Positions 7,614 to 17,120 are shown, counted from the stretch's first letter. The stretch: 64,000 bases of DNA from Kitasatospora sp. SolWspMP-SS2h (GCF_003259315.1 NZ_QLLT01000008.1:186001-250000); one strand, 5' to 3'. Program-made: numbers and translations. Notes: generated from the letters alone by a model not told the origin.

Positions 7614-8993
7614 TCAGATCCTGTCCCCGGTACGGGTGGTCAGCCCGTACGCCTGGGCGATCGGTTTCCACTTCGCGGCGAAGTCCTGCTTGGCCTGGGT
7701 GGCTTTCGGGTTGAGGTCGTTGGCGCGGGCCAGGTCCGCCGTGCTGGGCACCTGGTTGTTGGCGCAGCCCTTGTCGGAGACGGTGCGCGCCCAGGCCGCG
7801 TACGCCCGGTCGATGTCCGCCGAGGTCTGCCAGGCGGTCTTCAGCGAGGCCACCGCCGCGTCGCCCCCCGGCAGGCCGTCGGTCTTCAGGGCGGCCAGCT
7901 TGGTCAGCAGCGCGTCGCGCTGCTCGGCACCGGTGTCGAACACCTTCGCGGCGCTGTCGACCTCCGCCTTCGCCGGGCAGCTGCGCACCTTCGCCACCGC
8001 GTTGCCGATCGGGGCCTTCGCCTCCTCGCCCTCGCTCAGCAGCGCGTCCAGCGCCTGCGCCTGGGCCTGCGCCTGCGGGCCCGCCGACGGCGAACCGGAG
8101 GCCGACGCCGACGCGGACGCGGACGCCTCGGCGGACGCGGAGGGCGAGCCGCCCTGGCTGCCTCCCGTCCCCGTGCCGCCCGAACTCGGCTGCGCGGCGG
8201 GCGAGTTGCTGTCCGCTGCGGACGGGCCCCCGGACGAGTCGCTGTTCTGCACCGCCCACACCACGGCCGCGCCGATCAGCAGCACCAGCAGCGCGGCCGC
8301 GCCGACCAGCAGCGGGGTGCGGCGGCGGCGCGGGTCCTCCTCGTAGTCGAACTCCGGCTGCTGGTAGCCGCCGTAGCCGCCCGGGCCGGTGCCGAACTGC
8401 TGCGGGGGCTGACCGCCGAAGGGCTGGTTCCCGCCGTAGGACGGGCCGCCGGTGGGCGGCGGGGTGAAGCCGGGTTGTCCGCCGAAGCCCGGCTGCGGCG
8501 GGAACGGCTGCGGCTGCTGTTGCTGCTGCGGGGGCAGCTGCTGGGGGGGGTGGGCGCCGAAGTTCTGGCCGCCGAAGCTCTGGGCGCCCCCGTAGGACGG
8601 GCCGTCGGCGGGGGGCGGGGTGAAGCCGGGTTGTCCGCCGAAGCCCGGCTGCGGCGGGAACGGCTGTTGCTGGTGCGGGGGCTGCGGCGGGCCGGCCGGG
8701 AACGGCTGCGGTCGCTGCGGCGTGGCCGCGGGCGTCCGGGCCGGCGGGAACGACTGCTGGGACGGCTGCGACTGCTGGGCCGGAGGCTGCTGCGGCGGCT
8801 GCTGGGCGGCGGGCGGGGGGACGGGCGCGGCCGGGGCGACCGGGCCGTCCGGGACCGGCGGCAGTGGGATCGCGGTGGTGGGCGGGCCCGCCGCGGCCGG
8901 GGCGTCCGCCACCGGGCGGCGGACCCAGCCGCCCGCGCCGTTGTTCGCGGTCGGGTCCCAGACCGCCCTCGCGGTACCGCCCTGTTCCGTCAT
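7614..8993 (-). CDS. Single-TM protein with Gln/Pro-rich N-terminus and Ser-rich linker
   Basis: 459 residues. The N-terminal ~240 residues are disordered and rich in P, Q, F and G, with a repeated PQPGFGGQPGFTPPP module. After an RRRR positive stop-transfer patch comes one TM segment (LLVGAAALLVLLIGAAVVWAV), then a SASASASAS linker and a helical extracellular domain with paired Cys (VRSCPAK and DKGCANN). The ATG at 8993 follows a GAGGGCAGGGC purine run; the 5' in-frame extension to 9098 lacks support. It is encoded with the downstream amidase, so it may organise or regulate that enzyme at the wall. No known family was recognised with confidence. Confidence 0.8.
   Translation of the reverse strand: MTEQGGTARAVWDPTANNGAGGWVRRPVADAPAAAGPPTTAIPLPPVPDGPVAPAAPVPPPAAQQPPQQPPAQQSQPSQQSFPPARTPAATPQRPQPFPAGPPQPPHQQQPFPPQPGFGGQPGFTPPPADGPSYGGAQSFGGQNFGAHPPQQLPPQQQQQPQPFPPQPGFGGQPGFTPPPTGGPSYGGNQPFGGQPPQQFGTGPGGYGGYQQPEFDYEEDPRRRRTPLLVGAAALLVLLIGAAVVWAVQNSDSSGGPSAADSNSPAAQPSSGGTGTGGSQGGSPSASAEASASASASASGSPSAGPQAQAQAQALDALLSEGEEAKAPIGNAVAKVRSCPAKAEVDSAAKVFDTGAEQRDALLTKLAALKTDGLPGGDAAVASLKTAWQTSADIDRAYAAWARTVSDKGCANNQVPSTADLARANDLNPKATQAKQDFAAKWKPIAQAYGLTTRTGDRI
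8436..8665 (-). repeat. In-frame duplicated module inside the Pro/Gln-rich protein gene
   Basis: About 75 bases starting GTAGGACGGGCCG at 8436 recur at 8591 with only a few differences. Both encode GFGGQPGFTPPP-x-GPSYGG. It is a tandem expansion of the disordered region. Confidence 0.75.
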
Positions 8994-9023
8994 GCCCTGC
9001 CCTCGCCCCCCACTGAACCGGTC

Positions 9024-9044
9024 CGGCACCGGTGGCCGGTGCCG
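9024..9044. other. Hairpin in the 9.0-9.27 kb intergenic region
   Basis: CGGCACCGG-TGG-CCGGTGCCG is a perfect 9-base stem, 31 bases before the start of the gene at 8993 and 230 bases after the methyltransferase stop. It could be a terminator or a leader structure. I see nothing else in this intergenic stretch. Confidence 0.4.
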
Positions 9045-9273
9045 TGCTCCGAGACGGGCCGCTCCCCGAACGGGCCGTCCGTCGTCTGCCGCCGACACCG
9101 TACCGGCCGCCGGTGCGACTGGTCACGGCGGATCGGCAACGCGTCGCGGTGGGGACGACGCGGCAGCGGCGGCGATCGTTCCCGCCCCGGGCCGGGAACC
9201 CCGGGCCGGAGCCGGGCCGCGACGGCGTCGGAACCGAGCCGCGACGGGGCCGGGCCCGCCCGGCGGGGCGGTC

Positions 9274-9933
9274 TCAGCCGGCCGTCGCGGCCGGGCGGCG
9301 CAGCACCCGCAGCGAACCCGTCACCGACAGCTCCTCGAAGCCCTCCGCGAGTGCCCGCAGGTAGACCCGGTAGGGGGCCTGGCCGCCGTCCGCCGGGTCG
9401 GGGAACACGTCGTGCACCACCAGCAGGCCGTCCGCGGCGAGGTGCGGCACCCAGCCCTCGTAGTCGCCGGTGGCGTGCTCGTCGGTGTGGCCGCCGTCCA
9501 CGAACACCAGGCCCAGCGGGCCCCGCCAGACCGCCGCCACCTGCGGCGACCGGCCGACCAGTGCGATCACGTGCTGTTCCAGCCCGGCCGCGTGCAGGGT
9601 GCGGCGGAAGCGCGGCAGGGTGTCCATCAGGCCGACCTCCGGGTCGACCAGCGACGGGTCGTGGTACTCCCAGCCCGGCTGCTGCTCCTCCGAGCCGCGG
9701 TGGTGGTCGACGGTCAGCGCGACCGTCCCGGCCCGGCGGGCGGCGTCCGCCAGCAGGATCGCCGAACGCCCGCAGTACGTGCCGATCTCCAGCAGCGGCA
9801 GCCCGGTGCGCCCGGCCGCGTCGAGCGCCGCCGCGTACAGCGCCAACCCCTCGTCCTCCGGCATGAAGCCGGTGGCGGCCCGGAACGCCGCCAGGACCTG
9901 CGCGGACGGGACGGCGGGGGTCGGGTCGGTCAT
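9274..9933 (-). CDS. Class I SAM-dependent methyltransferase (Methyltransf_24 type)
   Basis: 219 residues. The SAM-binding core shows LLEIGTYCGRSAILLADAA (motif I), then TVDHHRGSEEQ and VFVDGGHTDEHATGDYEGW, which fits the Methyltransf_24 family (O-methyltransferase-like, acidic D-G-x-H metal region). The substrate is unknown. The ATG at 9933 has AGGAG upstream. It is isolated, with a short CCCTAC/GTAGGG palindrome 38 bases upstream of its start and the M48 peptidase gene further upstream on the same strand. Confidence 0.85.
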   Translation of the reverse strand: MTDPTPAVPSAQVLAAFRAATGFMPEDEGLALYAAALDAAGRTGLPLLEIGTYCGRSAILLADAARRAGTVALTVDHHRGSEEQQPGWEYHDPSLVDPEVGLMDTLPRFRRTLHAAGLEQHVIALVGRSPQVAAVWRGPLGLVFVDGGHTDEHATGDYEGWVPHLAADGLLVVHDVFPDPADGGQAPYRVYLRALAEGFEELSVTGSLRVLRRPAATAG

Positions 9934-9970
9934 CGCGGGGCTCCTGCCGGACGGGGGTGGCTGACCAGGA

Positions 9971-9988
9971 CCCTACTGGATGGTAGGG
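9971..9988. promoter_or_regulatory. Palindrome upstream of the methyltransferase
   Basis: CCCTAC-TGGATG-GTAGGG lies 38-55 bases before the start codon at 9933. It could be an operator overlapping the promoter; no regulator is identified. Confidence 0.35.
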
Positions 9989-10017
9989 ACCGCCCCGGTG
10001 ACGGTCGGGGACGACGG

Positions 10018-11400
10018 TCAGAGCAGTTCGGCGGCGACCCGGGCCCGGCTCGGGGCCAGCTCGGCCTCGATCGCGGCGGCCCGCCCGGCGTCCAGCACCA
10101 GCGGCGGCCGGTCGACCGCCGGGGCGGCGGTGGCCAGCATCCGCAGCCGCAGGTAGGTCGGCGGGTGCGAGGAGTCGGTCGCCGACACCTCCCGCTCGGA
10201 CAGCCGGACCCGGCGCTCCACCTCGGTGGCCGGGACCGACCGAGTTGCCTCCGCCAGCGCCTCCCACAGGTCGGCCACCGGGGCGGCCGACCGCCCGGCC
10301 CGACCGCCCGCCCGGGGCAGGGCGCGCTGCCGGACCAGCACCGTCTCCAGCGTCTGCGCGTTGAACAGCGCCGTGAGCGCGCCCTGCGCGTCCCGGGCCG
10401 AGGCGAGCCGCGCCCCCATCAGGTCGGCCCGGTACTCCGCGGCCTGCCCGCTGCGCAGGTGCAGCCGGTGCATCAGCCCGGCCAGGGCCCGGACCCCCAG
10501 GTTGACCGCCCCCAGCAGCAGCTTGGCGGCGATCGAGGCGAGCGCCGTCAGCGCGTGGGAGTTCACCTCGTGGTCGCGCGACGGAACGGTGAGCCGGTAC
10601 CACTCGACCAGCGCGTTGAGGGCGGAACCCGTCCACAGCCCGCGCCGGGTGTCCCCGTTGACGCCGTGCCCGATCTCGTGCCCGAGCATCGCGACCCGCT
10701 CCTGCCGCTCCAGCACCGTCCACAGCGGCAGCCCGATCCGCACCTGCCGGTGCCGGCGCAGGCCGTACGTGCCGAAGGCGGCGTTGAACTCGCCGGTCAC
10801 CGCGATCGAGTCCACCCGCGGCGCGCCCAGCTCCGCCGAGACCCGGTCCACCAGCTCGTACAGCACCGGCGCGTCCGCGCGCGCCAGCACCCCGGCGCGC
10901 TCCGGCCGCCCCAGCCTGGGACGCAGCAGGACCGCCACCGCCAGCGCGACCGCGCCCAGCACCCGCAGCGGCCAACTCGCCACCGGCCACCCGGCCAGCA
11001 GCGCCACCCCCGTCAGCAGCACCGTCAGCGACACCAGGTGCACCGCCCCCGCGAGCAGGAACGCGCCCACCGACGCGCCGTGCCGCAGGCCGGAGCCGCC
11101 CGCCGCGACCAGCCGGAACACCTGCTCGGCCCGCTCCCTGACGTCCTGGCGGCGGCGCTCGGTACGGCGCGCCTCCCGGGCGGCGCGGCGCCGCGCCCGC
11201 CCCGTCCGGGCCTCGGTGGGCGGGACGGGCGGCAGCAGGTTCCACTCGCAGGCCGGGCACCAGGTGGGGAAGCGCTCGTGCACGGCCACCGGCGCCCCGC
11301 AGGCGGGACACCGCTCGGCGGCGGGCGCGGGCGCGGGTGCCGGCACAGGGACGGGTGCGGGCGCAGGGACGGGGACGGCGGGGGGTTCGATGACGGACAC
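10018..11400 (-). CDS. M48-family zinc metallopeptidase with N-terminal zinc ribbon
   Basis: 460 residues. A Pro/Ala low-complexity start leads to two CPxC knuckles (ERCPACGAP, TWCPACEW) forming a zinc ribbon. A basic helix and two or three TM segments follow (VGAFLLAGAVHLVSLTVLL; VLGAVALAVAVLL). The peptidase core has AMLGHEIGHGVNGD (HExxH) and AAEYRADLMG as the third zinc ligand, in the HtpX/Ste24 style. It probably handles misfolded membrane proteins. I chose the GTG at 11400 with AGGA upstream; the open frame extends to 11511 but would overlap the divergent promoter. The gene is divergent from the alcohol dehydrogenase. Confidence 0.88.
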   Translation of the reverse strand: MSVIEPPAVPVPAPAPVPVPAPAPAPAAERCPACGAPVAVHERFPTWCPACEWNLLPPVPPTEARTGRARRRAAREARRTERRRQDVRERAEQVFRLVAAGGSGLRHGASVGAFLLAGAVHLVSLTVLLTGVALLAGWPVASWPLRVLGAVALAVAVLLRPRLGRPERAGVLARADAPVLYELVDRVSAELGAPRVDSIAVTGEFNAAFGTYGLRRHRQVRIGLPLWTVLERQERVAMLGHEIGHGVNGDTRRGLWTGSALNALVEWYRLTVPSRDHEVNSHALTALASIAAKLLLGAVNLGVRALAGLMHRLHLRSGQAAEYRADLMGARLASARDAQGALTALFNAQTLETVLVRQRALPRAGGRAGRSAAPVADLWEALAEATRSVPATEVERRVRLSEREVSATDSSHPPTYLRLRMLATAAPAVDRPPLVLDAGRAAAIEAELAPSRARVAAELL

Positions 11401-11555
11401 GGCGGCGGATCCTGCCACATCCGGCTGACCGGCGGGAAGTCGCTCTCCGCCCGCCCCGGACGGCGGCCGATGCGCTATACAGAGGACGGCCCGCGGCAGA
11501 ACGCGTTCCACCCAAGCGCCGCCGACGCGCGGCGGCCGACCCCCGGGAGCAGCCC

Positions 11556-12635
11556 GTGCGCGCAGCGATCCTGCAGCAGACCGGACAGGACACCCTGGAT
11601 GTCCGCGACGACGTCGAAGCGGTCGGCTTCGGCCCCGGCCGGGTCCGGGTCCGGATCCGGGCCGCCAGCCTCTGCCACTCCGACCTGTCCGCGATGGCCG
11701 GCGTCCTGCCGCAGCCCGCCCCGTTCGTGCCCGGCCACGAGGGCGCCGGGGAGGTGGTCGAGGTCGGCGAGGGCGTCAGCGGCCTCGCCCCCGGCGACCG
11801 GGTGGTGCTCTGCTGGATGCCCCCGTGCGGACGGTGCCCCGCCTGCCGGGGCGGCCGCAGCCACCTGTGCGTCGCCTCGCTCCGGCGGCTCTCCACCCCG
11901 GGCTTCCGGATCGGCGGCGGCACCGGCGCGTACGGCTTCTACAGCACCGGCGCCTTCGCCGAGGAACTGGTCGTCGCCGCCGACAGCCTGATCCCCGTCC
12001 CCGCCGACCTGCCGTACGAACTCGCCGCCCTGATCGGCTGCGGCGTCACCACCGGCCTCGGCGCGGTCGTCAACACCGCGCGGGTGGAGGCCGGTTCGAC
12101 GGTCGCGGTGATCGGCGCGGGCGGTGTCGGCATCGCCGCCGTCCAGGCCGCCCGGATCAGCGGGGCCGCCCGGATCACCGTGGTCGACCCGGTCGCCTCC
12201 CGCCGCGAACGGGCCCTGGGCTTCGGCGCCACCGAGGCACTCGCCCCCGAGCAGCTCAAGGCCGCCGCCCGCGCGCTGCCCGCCGGCGGCTACGACCACG
12301 TCTTCGAGGCGGTCGGCCGCGCCGCCACCGTCCGGGCCGGGTACGACGCGGCCCGCCGCGGCGGCGCGGTCGTGGTGATCGGCGCCGGCGCCCAGGACGA
12401 CAGGGTCTCGTTCAGCATGGGCGAGCTCTTCTTCAACGAGAAGCGCCTGCTGCCCTCGCTGTACGGCGGCGGCGACGTCCGCCGCACCGTCGACCTGGCC
12501 GTCACCCTCTGGCGGGCCGGACGGCTCGACCTGGCCGGCATGATCACCCACCGCCTCCCGCTGGCCCGGGTCAACGAGGCGATCGCCCAGATGCGGGCCG
12601 GCGAGGCCCTGCGCACCGTCCTGCTGACGGACTGA
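11556..12635 (+). CDS. Zinc-dependent alcohol dehydrogenase (MDR superfamily)
   Basis: 359 residues. The catalytic zinc site is formed by SLCHSD and the PGHEGAGEV histidine. The structural zinc loop is CGRCPACRGGRSHLC, and the Rossmann motif is VAVIGAGGVGIAAVQ. The length and the GCGVTTGLGAVVNTA region match the class III/NDMA-dependent-like alcohol dehydrogenases of actinomycetes. It oxidises an alcohol or thiol adduct with NAD(P). The start is the GTG at 11556. The promoter lies in the 155-base gap to the divergent M48 gene. A strong hairpin follows the gene. Confidence 0.92.
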   Translation: MRAAILQQTGQDTLDVRDDVEAVGFGPGRVRVRIRAASLCHSDLSAMAGVLPQPAPFVPGHEGAGEVVEVGEGVSGLAPGDRVVLCWMPPCGRCPACRGGRSHLCVASLRRLSTPGFRIGGGTGAYGFYSTGAFAEELVVAADSLIPVPADLPYELAALIGCGVTTGLGAVVNTARVEAGSTVAVIGAGGVGIAAVQAARISGAARITVVDPVASRRERALGFGATEALAPEQLKAAARALPAGGYDHVFEAVGRAATVRAGYDAARRGGAVVVIGAGAQDDRVSFSMGELFFNEKRLLPSLYGGGDVRRTVDLAVTLWRAGRLDLAGMITHRLPLARVNEAIAQMRAGEALRTVLLTD

Positions 12636-12672
12636 CCGCCCGCGCGCCCGTCCGTCCGGCCGTCGAACGGCC

Positions 12673-12718
12673 GACGCCCCCGCTTCCCGTCAGGACGGTG
12701 ACGGGGAGCGGGGGCGTC
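12673..12718. terminator. Bidirectional terminator hairpin
   Basis: GACGCCCCCGCTTCCCGTCA pairs with TGACGGGGAGCGGGGGCGTC around GGACGG (one mismatch). It lies after the dehydrogenase and before the end of the small minus-strand gene. Confidence 0.85.
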
Positions 12719-12752
12719 GACGGTGCGGTGTGGTCTCTCCTGCGGCCGACCG

Positions 12753-12905
12753 TCAGCGGCGGTGGCGGCCGTGCGGGGCCGCCTCCGGGGCGTCGTCGCC
12801 GGCGGTGCCGCCCCGGTGCCGGCCGTGCTCCCCGCCGTCGGCGGTCTGGTCGGCGCTCGGTGCGCGGTGGTCGTGCTCGGTGCTGTCGTCGAAGGACTCG
12901 GACAT
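12753..12905 (-). CDS. Small His-rich hydrophilic protein (50 aa)
   Basis: Begins MSESFDDSTEHDHRAPS and ends with a GRHRR tail; His makes up about a tenth of the residues and no hydrophobic segment is present. The ribosome site is weak (GGAGAAGACTGACCTG, a long spacing). A terminator directly downstream on the correct side supports expression. It could be a metal-binding peptide or a conserved hypothetical; no family was recognised. Confidence 0.45.
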   Translation of the reverse strand: MSESFDDSTEHDHRAPSADQTADGGEHGRHRGGTAGDDAPEAAPHGRHRR

Positions 12906-13177
12906 CAGGTCAGTCTTCTCCGTGCGGGGATCGCGGTCTGCGGGCTCGACGCTGCCGAGGAATCCGGGCAGCGGACAACCGGCCGCCCTCGGGCCCGTCC
13001 GGGGCCACGGCAACGGCCGAATCGGATAGGGAGCCTACCGAAACACCCCGCCGCCGTGCGGAGAACCTCCGACGGACCGCGAAATCGAAGCACCCGGGAC
13101 GGAGGGCGACGAGAGCGGGATACGAGGGAAGCGGACGGGGGACGGGGACGGGGAGGACGAGGGTGGCGGGGGCGGCG

Positions 13178-15202
13178 TCAGGCCGGGCGGCCGGTGCGCA
13201 GGAAGACCGCCAGCAGCTCGTGCAGGACGGCCGAGCCCTCCTCGGCGAGCAGCTCGTGCCCGGCCCCGGCCGCCTCCACGTAGCGGAAGTCGGCGCCCTC
13301 CAGCCGCCCCAGCCGCAGCAGTTCGCGGCGCAGCAGCCGGGACTGCCCGACCGGCACCACCTCGTCCCGGTCGCCGTGCACCACCAGCAGCGGCGCGGGC
13401 AGCAGGTGGGCCACCCGCAGGACGTCGCGCGGGCCCCGGGCGTCCTCGACGTCGAGATCGCCGCCGAGCCGGACGGTCAGCGCCCGGACGGGCGGGCCGG
13501 CCTCGGCCAGCAGGTGGCGGCCGGAGAGGAACGGGGCCACCACCGCGCAGCGGGCCACCGACCCCGCCGGGGCGTGCGCCGCCGCCAGCAGCGCCAGGAA
13601 CGCGCCGTAGCTCACCCCGAACAGGGCCGGCGGCTCCAGGCCCAGCGCCGCCCGCTGCCCGGCGACGCGCTCCAGCAGGGCCAGCACGTCCTCCAGGTCC
13701 GGTCCGCCCCACGCGCCGTGGACCGCCGCCGCGTACTGCGGGCCGTACCCCGTCGAGCCGCGCTGGTTCGGGGCCAGCACCGCCAGGCCGTCCGCCGCCA
13801 TCCGTTGCAGCGCCGGGTCGAACTCCAGCCGCCAGGCGTCCGCCGGGCCGCCGTGCAGGGCCAGCACCAGGTGGGGCGCGGACAGCCAGGACTCGCCGCC
13901 GTACACCACCGCCTCGATCGGACCGGCCGGGCCCGTCAGCTCCAGGCACTGCGCCGACCGCCACCGGCCGCCGTCCCCGGGCGGGGCCGACCCGTCCAGC
14001 CGCCAGCCCGCCCCTGCCGCCGTCGGCACGGGCGCCGTGGGCACGGGCACGGGCGCCGTCGGTACGGGCACGGGCGCCGTCGGCACGAGCGCGGGCACGT
14101 GCGCTGTCGTCGGGCCCGGACTCGCCTGCGGCGCACCGCCGTTGAGCGGGGCCAGCGTCAGCGGCAGCGCCATCGGGGCGCTCCCCGCGCGCGGCTCGGC
14201 GGCCAGCAGCGCCGCCACGTCCAGGGTGGCCAGCGCCGCCGGGCGGTCCGGCGCCGAGTACGGCATCCGCAGGCCCGCCGCCGACCAGTGCCCGACCCCG
14301 CCCAGCCGCCCCGGCGGCACCGGCAGCGGACGCAGCCGCTTCTCGCCCGCCCGCCACAGCACCAGCGCGGACGCCGCGCCGTGGTCCACCTGGAGCACCA
14401 CCTGCGGCTCCGGGTCCGGCTGCCCCGGCCGCCCCGGTGCCGTGGCCACCGGCCGCAGCAGCCGGTCCGGACGGTCCAGGCAGTCCGGGAAGCGCACCGG
14501 CTCCGCGCCGCCGACCAGCCCCCAGCCGAGCCGGTCCCGGCCCGGGGCGTCGCTGCGCAGCATCCCGAAACCCGTCGCCGGGTCGAACAGCACCAGCCGG
14601 TCGTTGCTGTCCTCACCCAGCTCCAACAGCGGGGTGGTGACGCCCCGTTCGAGATCCAGCACCACGGTCCGCAACCGGCCCCCGGCCAGCCGGTCCAGGG
14701 CCAGCAGCCGCCCCGCCGCGTCCAGCCACACCCCGCCGCCGTGCACCCCCGGCAACTCCGCGACCGCCCGCGGCGCGGACCCGTCCGCGGCCAGCAGCCA
14801 CACCGAGGTCACGGGCCGGGCGTCCGTCCCCACCAGCACCGCGACCGGCCCCGCCCCGGACGCCGCCGCCCCCGGCAACGCGAGCATCCGCAGCGCCGGC
14901 ACCCGGACGTCCGCCAGCGGCACTTCCGCCGCCTCCCCGGCCGCCAGCAGCACCACCACGTGCCCCTCCCCGGCAGGCTGACACACCACCACCCGGCCGT
15001 CCGACAGCGCCACCACCTGCGCACGCAGACCCTGGGCGAACGGCAGTCCGGTCGGCACGGCGGGCCCGTCGTCAGGCAGCCGCCAACTCTCCACGTACCA
15101 GCCGCCGTCGGCCCCGGCCGCGAGGCACGCGGCGTGCGAGCCGTCGGGGGCGAAGGCGAAGCCGAAGCGTCGCAGCGCGAGGTGCGTGGTCTGCGTGCTC
15201 AT
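13178..15202 (-). CDS. S9-family prolyl oligopeptidase-like serine peptidase
   Basis: 674 residues. An N-terminal beta-propeller-like half (~1-390) is joined by a PVPTAPVPVP repeat linker to an alpha/beta-hydrolase half. The catalytic triad is visible as FGVSYGAFLA (nucleophile Ser), VVHGDRDEVVP (Asp) and AAGAGHELL (His). It should cleave short peptides in the cytoplasm; no signal peptide is present. I chose the ATG at 15202 with GAAAGG upstream. The same start region is present twice more upstream (ATG at 15379, in frame, and at 15543, out of frame), so the annotated N-terminus could be up to 59 residues longer. A ~270-base non-coding gap lies downstream. Confidence 0.9.
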   Translation of the reverse strand: MSTQTTHLALRRFGFAFAPDGSHAACLAAGADGGWYVESWRLPDDGPAVPTGLPFAQGLRAQVVALSDGRVVVCQPAGEGHVVVLLAAGEAAEVPLADVRVPALRMLALPGAAASGAGPVAVLVGTDARPVTSVWLLAADGSAPRAVAELPGVHGGGVWLDAAGRLLALDRLAGGRLRTVVLDLERGVTTPLLELGEDSNDRLVLFDPATGFGMLRSDAPGRDRLGWGLVGGAEPVRFPDCLDRPDRLLRPVATAPGRPGQPDPEPQVVLQVDHGAASALVLWRAGEKRLRPLPVPPGRLGGVGHWSAAGLRMPYSAPDRPAALATLDVAALLAAEPRAGSAPMALPLTLAPLNGGAPQASPGPTTAHVPALVPTAPVPVPTAPVPVPTAPVPTAAGAGWRLDGSAPPGDGGRWRSAQCLELTGPAGPIEAVVYGGESWLSAPHLVLALHGGPADAWRLEFDPALQRMAADGLAVLAPNQRGSTGYGPQYAAAVHGAWGGPDLEDVLALLERVAGQRAALGLEPPALFGVSYGAFLALLAAAHAPAGSVARCAVVAPFLSGRHLLAEAGPPVRALTVRLGGDLDVEDARGPRDVLRVAHLLPAPLLVVHGDRDEVVPVGQSRLLRRELLRLGRLEGADFRYVEAAGAGHELLAEEGSAVLHELLAVFLRTGRPA

Positions 15203-15625
15203 CGGTGGCCTTTCGGCAGGGGTCCGCCGTGGCCGGCGGGCCCGGGCGGAACTCTCGGCCCTCCGGGAGGGGGGTAGTAGGGGTGGACGGCGGTCAGGGG
15301 CGGGCTGCGGTGCGGGGCCGCCGGGGGTGAAGGCGAAGCCGGACGGTCGCAGCGCGAGACGCGCGATCTGCGTGCTCATCGGGAGCCTTTCGGCCAGGGT
15401 CCGTCCGGCGCGGTCGGTCGGCCCGGGCGGGACTCTCGGCCTTCCGGGAGGGAGCGGGGGTGGACGGCTGCGGCGTGCGAGCCGTCGGGGGTGAAGGCGA
15501 AGCCGAAGCGTCGCAGCGCGAGGTGCGTGGTCTGCGTGCTCATCGGTGGCCTTTCGGCAGCGGCCGACGGGGTCGGTCGCCCGGGTCGGTCGCCCGGGGC
15601 GAGGCTTGCGGCCCTCCGGGAAGGA
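15129..15625 (-). repeat. Tandem triplication of the S9 peptidase start region
   Basis: The start codon, ribosome site and first ~20 codons occur three times with period 177 and 164 bases (ATG at 15202, 15379, 15543). Copies 1 (15129-15219) and 3 (15470-15560) are identical at 90 of 91 positions; copy 2 is diverged (SFG becomes PSG). Spacer blocks carrying CTCTCGGCC-T-CCGGGAGG are repeated as well. Copy 3 encodes a 55-residue orphan ORF whose stop overlaps the copy 2 start (ATGA). Copy 2 reads in frame into the real gene. Confidence 0.9.
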
Positions 15626-17120
15626 GCAGCGGCGGGTGCCGGTCAGGGTGGGCTGCTGTCCGGAACGGCCCGGACGTGGCCGGGGGAGAGGTCACGCAGC
15701 GCGACGCCGGGCCGGTGGGCCCGTTCCAGCGGGGCGAGCAGGGCGGGCGGGAACGGCCCGGCCCCGGCCCGCGTCCACTCGGCCGGTTCGGGCCCCGGTC
15801 GGCCGGAGCCCGAACGGACGGCCGTTCCTGGACCGAGGCCGGTACGCCGGGTGGCCGCAGGCCGGGGGGTGAGCCCGGGAGACGAGGCCGCTGCCGGTGA
15901 GCCGGTCGAGCGGCGCGGCCCGTCGGCGCGGCCCGTCGACGCGGCTCGGTCGACCTCGACGTGTGCCTTCGACGTCCGGTCCCGGTGGCCCTCCGGCGGG
16001 CCACCGCCGCGCCGGGCGCAGGTGTCCGCCCGCCGTCACCCCCACCGCGTACGCCTCCGAAGCAGCCGCCGCGCCGGGTGCCGGGCCCGGGGGCGGGCGC
16101 GGTCCGGGCTGCCGCCGGTGGTCGATCCCGCCCCCTCGACGGGGTCGGCCACCCGGGGCGGTCGGCGGTCGGGCAGGTGCTCGCCCGGGCCGCCGTCGCC
16201 GAGCAGTGCGCCGCAGTGGCGCCCCACCCGACGGCCCGGCCGGTGGCGGCGGGCGGTGGAGACCGCCGGTCCGGGAATTCCGGCGGTGGCCGGGCGGATT
16301 CCCGCAGCGGTCCGCCGGAATTGCCCGCCGTCGCCATCACCGTCGCCGATCCAGGCGGCGACGAATTCCCCGGACGATTTCCGCGCGCCGTCGTGCGCAT
16401 TGACGTCACGCGGAATTCCCCGGTCGGGGGCGGCCGAGGCGACCGCGCAGCGCACCTCGACCGCCCCCGGGGAGGCCGCGCCGACGTCCCACCCCCGACC
16501 CCGACCACAGTTCCGGGCCCGACCCCGGGGCTCGCGGCCGGGCGGCCGGACCGTCCAGCCGGGGCCCCCGGCCGCGACCGTCCGGTCGCCGCCTCCCCGG
16601 GCCCTGCTGCCGGTCGCGGTCGCCCGTGCCACCTCCACCGACGTGCCGTCCACATCCGGCTCGCCGTCGACCGGACCCGGCCCCCCTGTCCTGCGCGGCG
16701 GTGTGTCCGCCCCCATCTGCTCCACACCCCTTCGCGGTGGACTCGACCGAACGGCCTGCGGAAGTCACGGGAGGCTCGGCGGCGCCCGCCGAATTCCTGG
16801 TGGAATTCCGGCCGGTCGCCTTTTTCGACCCCCCTGGTCGAGCAACTCCCGTTCGCAGGACTAGAAGGTACTTTCGGGGCGGGTGTGACTCAACACCGGC
16901 CGGGTCACTTCACCCGTAAGGGTGATCGGGTGCGGTTTCCGCCCGCACCCGGCCGGTCCGGTGCGCCCGGGGAGCGGCGGGCGGCGAACGGTTCGGGGGC
17001 GACGGGCCGCCCGTCGCAGCGCCCCGGCGACCGGTTGACGCGCGGGTGTACGACGGCGGCGGCCGGTCCGCATCCGGGAGCGGGGCCGGGCCGGGCCGCG
17101 GCACGCGGTAGTCTCGACAG
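15626..17120. other. ~1.5 kb region without a convincing gene
   Basis: Open frames exist on both strands but all give Arg/Pro/Gly-rich translations without recognisable motifs, as expected of very GC-rich non-coding DNA. Between 16260 and 16820 the composition is less extreme and words such as GGAATTCC/GAATTCC recur at least five times. The last 250 bases contain a possible promoter (TAGAAG near 16861) and a TTCACCCGTAAGGGTGA near-palindrome (16909-16925). I see no tRNA or other structured RNA. Confidence 0.5.

Noticed and set aside
13035-14357. Antisense-frame ORF within the S9 peptidase gene
   Set aside because: Its translation is Ala/Gly/Arg-rich and overlaps the well-supported S9 catalytic domain in another frame.
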